This document shows positions 63,119 through 64,000 of a stretch of 64,000 nt of DNA, in pieces. Location: contig PDON01000061.1 in NCBI GenBank assembly GCA_002742935.1, positions 1-64,000 of the forward strand, in the 5' to 3' direction. Origin of the DNA: Candidatus Cloacimonadota bacterium (GTDB lineage: Bacteria > UBA4055). The notes below the pieces were generated by a model. That model was not told where the DNA came from. It saw only the letters and a program-made list of their open reading frames with translations, and ran no database searches. Each line of letters begins with the position of its first letter. The first letter of the stretch is position 1. Made by a program: the position numbers and the translations under genes.

Positions 63119-64000
63119 CTATAGATTATAAATAGTTCTTAAAATATATTTAGTAAGATATACAGATCCTATCTCTTTACTAAGTCCCGTTAGTGAATTT
63201 AAGATTTTCAAACTACTCTTTTTTAGACCTAAATTTGATAAAACAGATGCTATTTTAAGCTGTAATCTTATCTCCTCTATAATCAGACCTTTTGAATTAC
63301 AAAAATCTAAAGCTTTTTGATAATGCTCTTTCCCTTTTTCCATATCACCATTTATCATAGAGTAAACAGCTTTAATTTTATGAAAACCAATCTTATTTTT
63401 TAATGTTATACCCTCTTTTGTAAGAAAGCTTTCCTGTTTATTAAGGAATATGGATACATCATCATACCTTTTTTGGGTAATAAAGTTTTCAATTACAATA
63501 TTGTTAAAGTTAAATTGATTGTCATAATTTAAAAAATACTCATAATCTGGTTGCTCCAACCTGTCTAATATTTTGTTTGAACTATTAAATCTACCTGTTT
63601 CTGCATACAGCGTTGCCATTTTAAATAATATGGAAGGAATCCTTATCTTACTACCTTGATTGGAATATTTTTTGAAAGCATATTTATAGCACTTTTTAGC
63701 TATTTTAAATCTATGTTCATAGTAGTATAGATCTCCTATTCTTTCAATAAACTTTGTAAACTCCTGCCTATCCTTTATTTTAACTGAGTATTGAAGTGCT
63801 TTTTTAGTTATCTCTTTACTCTTTCCTATATTATTTTGCAACAGATAGTATCTTGAAAGAATCCAGTATCTATCTATAGAATCTTTTTGTTCTTTATCGG
63901 CTTGAGAGTACAATAAACTTTTATGTAAATATCTTGATGATTTATCGGGTTCTCTGTCCAAATATAGATCTGAGAGGTTTGAGTAACACTTTGTGAGGTA
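63119..64000 (-). CDS. TPR-repeat protein, cut by the window edge
   Basis: The track gives 280 residues from an internal TTG (63961), but the frame is open to the window end (YLTKCYSNLSDLYLDREPDK), so this is the C-terminal part of a larger protein. It contains about five TPR-like units with the tetratricopeptide pattern (RIGDLYYYEHRFKIAKKCYK; KMATLYAETGRFNSSNKILD; KEHYQKALDFCN). No other domain is visible, so whether an N-terminal kinase or regulatory domain exists cannot be seen. Confidence 0.8.
   Translation of the reverse strand, partial: YLTKCYSNLSDLYLDREPDKSSRYLHKSLLYSQADKEQKDSIDRYWILSRYYLLQNNIGKSKEITKKALQYSVKIKDRQEFTKFIERIGDLYYYEHRFKIAKKCYKYAFKKYSNQGSKIRIPSILFKMATLYAETGRFNSSNKILDRLEQPDYEYFLNYDNQFNFNNIVIENFITQKRYDDVSIFLNKQESFLTKEGITLKNKIGFHKIKAVYSMINGDMEKGKEHYQKALDFCNSKGLIIEEIRLQLKIASVLSNLGLKKSSLKILNSLTGLSKEIGSVYLTKYILRTIYNL

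Overview
The window is very AT-rich and reads as chromosomal DNA of a Gram-negative-type bacterium of the FCB group (Bacteroidota / Cloacimonadota / Delongbacteria-like). The pointers are a SprA-type outer-membrane translocon, a PorV/PorQ-family protein, a secreted C25 (gingipain-like) protease ending in a type IX secretion sorting tail (NYPNPFNPST ... MIFVK), many lipoproteins with short lipoboxes, and a flavin-dependent (ThyX-type) thymidylate synthase. Placement in Delongbacteria is only an impression. Stops are mostly TAA and TAG; I see TGA ending only three genes, so the code is standard but TGA is rare.

Layout. 1-3.6 kb: two tandem AAA-ATPase/PD-(D/E)XK genes, the second broken by a net 97-bp deletion, both behind the same promoter sequence. 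3.6-8.8 kb: accessory region with lipoproteins, a WYL regulator pair, an old-yellow-enzyme oxidoreductase, a pentapeptide-like protein, an orphan third copy of the promoter and several dispersed repeats. 8.9-12.4 kb (minus): overlapping operon of histidine kinase, receiver protein, DUF2400 protein and a small membrane protein that may be a selenoprotein (in-frame TGA at codon 3 after a strong ribosome-binding site). 12.6-14.6 kb: gyrB. 14.7-26.5 kb (minus): DUF502 protein, then a tight operon lipoprotein - divergent polysaccharide deacetylase - TPR protein - sprA - xseA. 26.9-29.0 kb: membrane protein and a double-length ThyX. 29.1-33.2 kb (minus): mltA, then a four-gene cluster (YedE-type transporter, TusA-like, cysteine desulfurase, DUF3343) of the kind linked to selenium trafficking. 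33.7 kb: tRNA-Arg(CCG). 34.1-37.8 kb: uppP, recA, lysS with a long N-terminal extension. 38.2-51.6 kb: alpha-L-fucosidase, hybrid kinase, a 1771-residue alpha-2-macroglobulin lipoprotein divergent from the C25 protease, and a HEAT-like protein. 51.8-53.9 kb (minus): small ORF, rlmH, TPR protein, pdxJ. 54.2-63.0 kb: DUF1648 protein, NfeD-floA-small membrane protein, frr, a tandem MliC-type lysozyme-inhibitor lipoprotein, YciO/Sua5 protein, PorV/PorQ-family protein, RseC-like protein, UbiA prenyltransferase. 63.1 kb to the end: part of a TPR gene.

How the genes fit together. SprA (translocon), a PorV/PorQ-like protein (PorV is a known SprA partner) and a sorting-tail protease (cargo) describe a type IX secretion route. 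MltA, UppP, the deacetylase-like protein, tandem MliC and alpha-2-macroglobulin concern envelope building and protection. The YedE-TusA-desulfurase-DUF3343 cluster plus the possible Sec codon suggest selenium use, although no selA/B/C/D is visible here.

Between genes lie several families of about 120-250-bp imperfect palindromes without transposases, which look like non-autonomous mobile hairpin elements; one is flanked by a 23-bp duplication of a terminator stem-loop. I see no CRISPR array, rRNA, prophage or insertion-sequence transposase.
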